From NCBI GenBank assembly GCA_037178675.1, contig JAYMGJ010000794.1:1-20820 (forward strand): a DNA stretch of 20,820 nucleotides, in the 5' to 3' direction. Origin of the DNA: Scleroderma bovista. Its lineage: Eukaryota > Basidiomycota > Agaricomycetes > Boletales > Sclerodermataceae. Under the pieces are notes generated by a model, which was not told the origin of the DNA, did not search any database, and was given only the letters and a program-made list of their open reading frames with translations. Of this stretch, positions 19,426 to 20,820 are shown piece after piece; positions within the stretch are counted from its first letter, which is position 1, and the number at the start of each line of letters is the position of its first letter. The translations under genes and the position numbers were made by a program.

Positions 19426-20820
19426 TCAGCTCCAGACGTCCAACATCAGTCGTGACCGCTCCTTGAGTAGCTTCATTTCTGCAGCGCCCTCCACCTCGGC
19501 GCTACCGCCTTTTGCCTCGCCAAGTATCCTGGCCAGGGTCTCCTCCACGGCCTTGCTCATCGCCTTGGCATCTCCACATATGTACACGTATCCCTTGCCC
19601 GTCAGTATCGCATCAGCGATAGCCTGACGCTCATCCCATATGAGATCCTGGACGTAAATCTTGCTTCCGTCTGGTTTGAATGGCGGCTCACGCGAGAAGG
19701 CGCGGTGCATCTTGAATTTGCCCTTGAGCTCGTCCATGTATTGCGGCCACTCTTCCTTGTAAAGGAAGTCTTCAGTCGACCTGCGACACCCGTAAAAGAG
19801 AGTGATCGTGCCCCACTCTGCGAGTGCTTCGGGACCGTTTTTGTCTATCGACCGTCTTGCAAGAGCGACCCGCTCTTGGACGAAGCCACGGAATGGAGCG
19901 ACACCCTGCAGAGCGACGTTCATTTATGTGCGAGAATGGATATACCGGGGATATTACTTACAGTACCTGGCCCGACCATGATCACGGGGATCTTGGGGTT
20001 AGCAGGCAAACGGAACGTCGAGCGGCGCACATGGACAGGGACTTTGTAGATATTCTCCTCGATGTGTGCGCCCCGTGGACCTTCGATAGCGTACCTTGGA
20101 GATGCATGAGCAGGCTCCGAGTTTGCCGGTTCAGCAATCAAAGGTGCGGTCTCCCCATTCGCGGCGTACTTGATGTTCAACAAGAAGTTGGTCGCAACGC
20201 CATATACAAATCGTGGTCCTGTGAGCTGGTTGGCTAGAGACTCGTACTTGAGAACAACGGCGGTAACGTGAATCGAGTTTGGATAAAGCTTTGGACTGGA
20301 AGAGATTGAGTAGAACCGAGCTTGTAGACGCGGGATTGAGGATACGATAATGTCAAAAGGTATAGCCCACGTAGTAGTATTGTCGGGCGTAGGACGGAGG
20401 GCGATGTTGTTGCCTGCTGCAAGCTGTAAAACCTCTCCAAGCTTCAAGCACCCATCATGGACGGTAGCAGAGTATTGCTCCTTGTCGGTGTTAAGGTTCT
20501 TGAGAAAGGCCTCCGCTTCCGGGTGAGGGGCAAATTTGGAGAGAACACCAAGCATCTGACGACCTGCGACTGCGCAGATGTCTATGTAGTGACGAAGGAC
20601 AGTGCCGTAGGTTGTAGGGACTGGGAAGGGAACCTTTGCCAAGGCAGGGTCGAGGGAATCGATATTGATGATAGCGTCCTTCTTCGTGTGCAGACCGAGG
20701 ACACAAAGCATCCGGTCGACCTCGACGTCAGGGTTTGAAGGCCAAACGCCGACGTGGTCGCCATGCTGATAAGTTATTCCAGAACCTTCGATGTCGAGCT
20801 CGGCGTGAACGCAGTTGCGT
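19426..20820 (-). CDS. NADPH-cytochrome P450 reductase, C-terminal part (cut by window edge)
   Basis: This ER-bound diflavin enzyme passes electrons from NADPH through FAD and FMN to cytochrome P450s and other acceptors. Visible exons are 19962-20820 (running off the edge) and 19426-19914, joined by a 47-bp GT-AG intron that splits 'GPGT' from 'GVAPFRGF', the NADPH-binding loop. The 448 residues present cover the connecting, FAD and NADPH domains. 'YQHGDHVGVWPSN' is near the start, 'RFYSISSSPK' is the FAD motif, and 'YGVATNFL' is the second flavin contact. 'FYGCRRSTEDFLY' and 'YICGDAKAM' bind NADPH, and the protein ends in 'DVWS' with the usual C-terminal Trp. The missing part, about 290 residues, would hold the membrane anchor and the FMN flavodoxin domain. 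Nothing is broken in the part seen. Confidence 0.95.

Noticed and set aside
1..20820. CRISPR arrays, rRNA, tRNA, transposons or viral genes
   Set aside because: I saw no regularly spaced repeats, no tRNA cloverleaf, and no transposase, reverse transcriptase or capsid-like frames. The gene structure is that of a fungal nuclear chromosome.

Overview
This window looks like nuclear DNA from an intron-dense filamentous fungus, most likely a basidiomycete of the Agaricomycetes. The genes are close together. They are cut by many short GT-AG introns (41-70 bp in the models built here), and one gene alone needs 22 exons. The proteins (RAD50, COQ5, a VAP/Scs2 protein, cytochrome P450 reductase, an RGS membrane protein, a cullin) are eukaryotic and fungal in character. 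The species cannot be named from sequence alone.

All confidently modelled genes are on the minus strand. From left to right: (1) 1-1054, no gene seen. (2) 1055-2519, a four-exon cullin-1-like gene whose frame is intact but which stops where the C-terminal cullin homology region should begin; next to it, 2728-3027 is a decayed second copy of its 5' part. (3) 3129-4104, COQ5, a complete three-exon ubiquinone methyltransferase. (4) 4484-5798, a six-exon VAP/Scs2-type ER tail-anchored MSP-domain protein. (5) 6105-6875, a four-exon small protein, probably with an ABM/dimeric alpha-beta barrel fold. (6) 6876-9377, about 2.5 kb with only doubtful open frames, a CRE-type palindrome and a 13-bp inverted repeat. 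(7) 9378-11525, a two-exon RGS-domain membrane protein of the Rax1/RgsC type. (8) 11863-16973, a complete RAD50 in 22 exons (1316 aa). (9) 16974-19425, gene-poor DNA holding two apparent remnants on the plus strand: a multi-span membrane protein and a small secreted cysteine-rich protein. (10) 19426-20820, the C-terminal part of an NADPH-cytochrome P450 reductase that runs off the window.

The genes do not form one pathway. They are housekeeping genes (DNA repair, respiration, lipid and ER contacts, P450 redox supply, signalling), with accessory and decayed material between them. The most notable item is the cullin locus. It could encode a 431-aa protein that keeps the adaptor-binding N-terminal cullin repeats but has none of the RBX1-binding or neddylation region. 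That resembles the N-terminal cullin fragments known to act as dominant negatives. The shredded second copy beside it shows that the duplication was of genomic DNA, because an intron donor is preserved. Exon coordinates were worked out by hand from splice consensus, reading-frame phase and expected protein families. For RAD50, COQ5, VAP, the RGS gene and the cullin the summed exon lengths are exact multiples of three.
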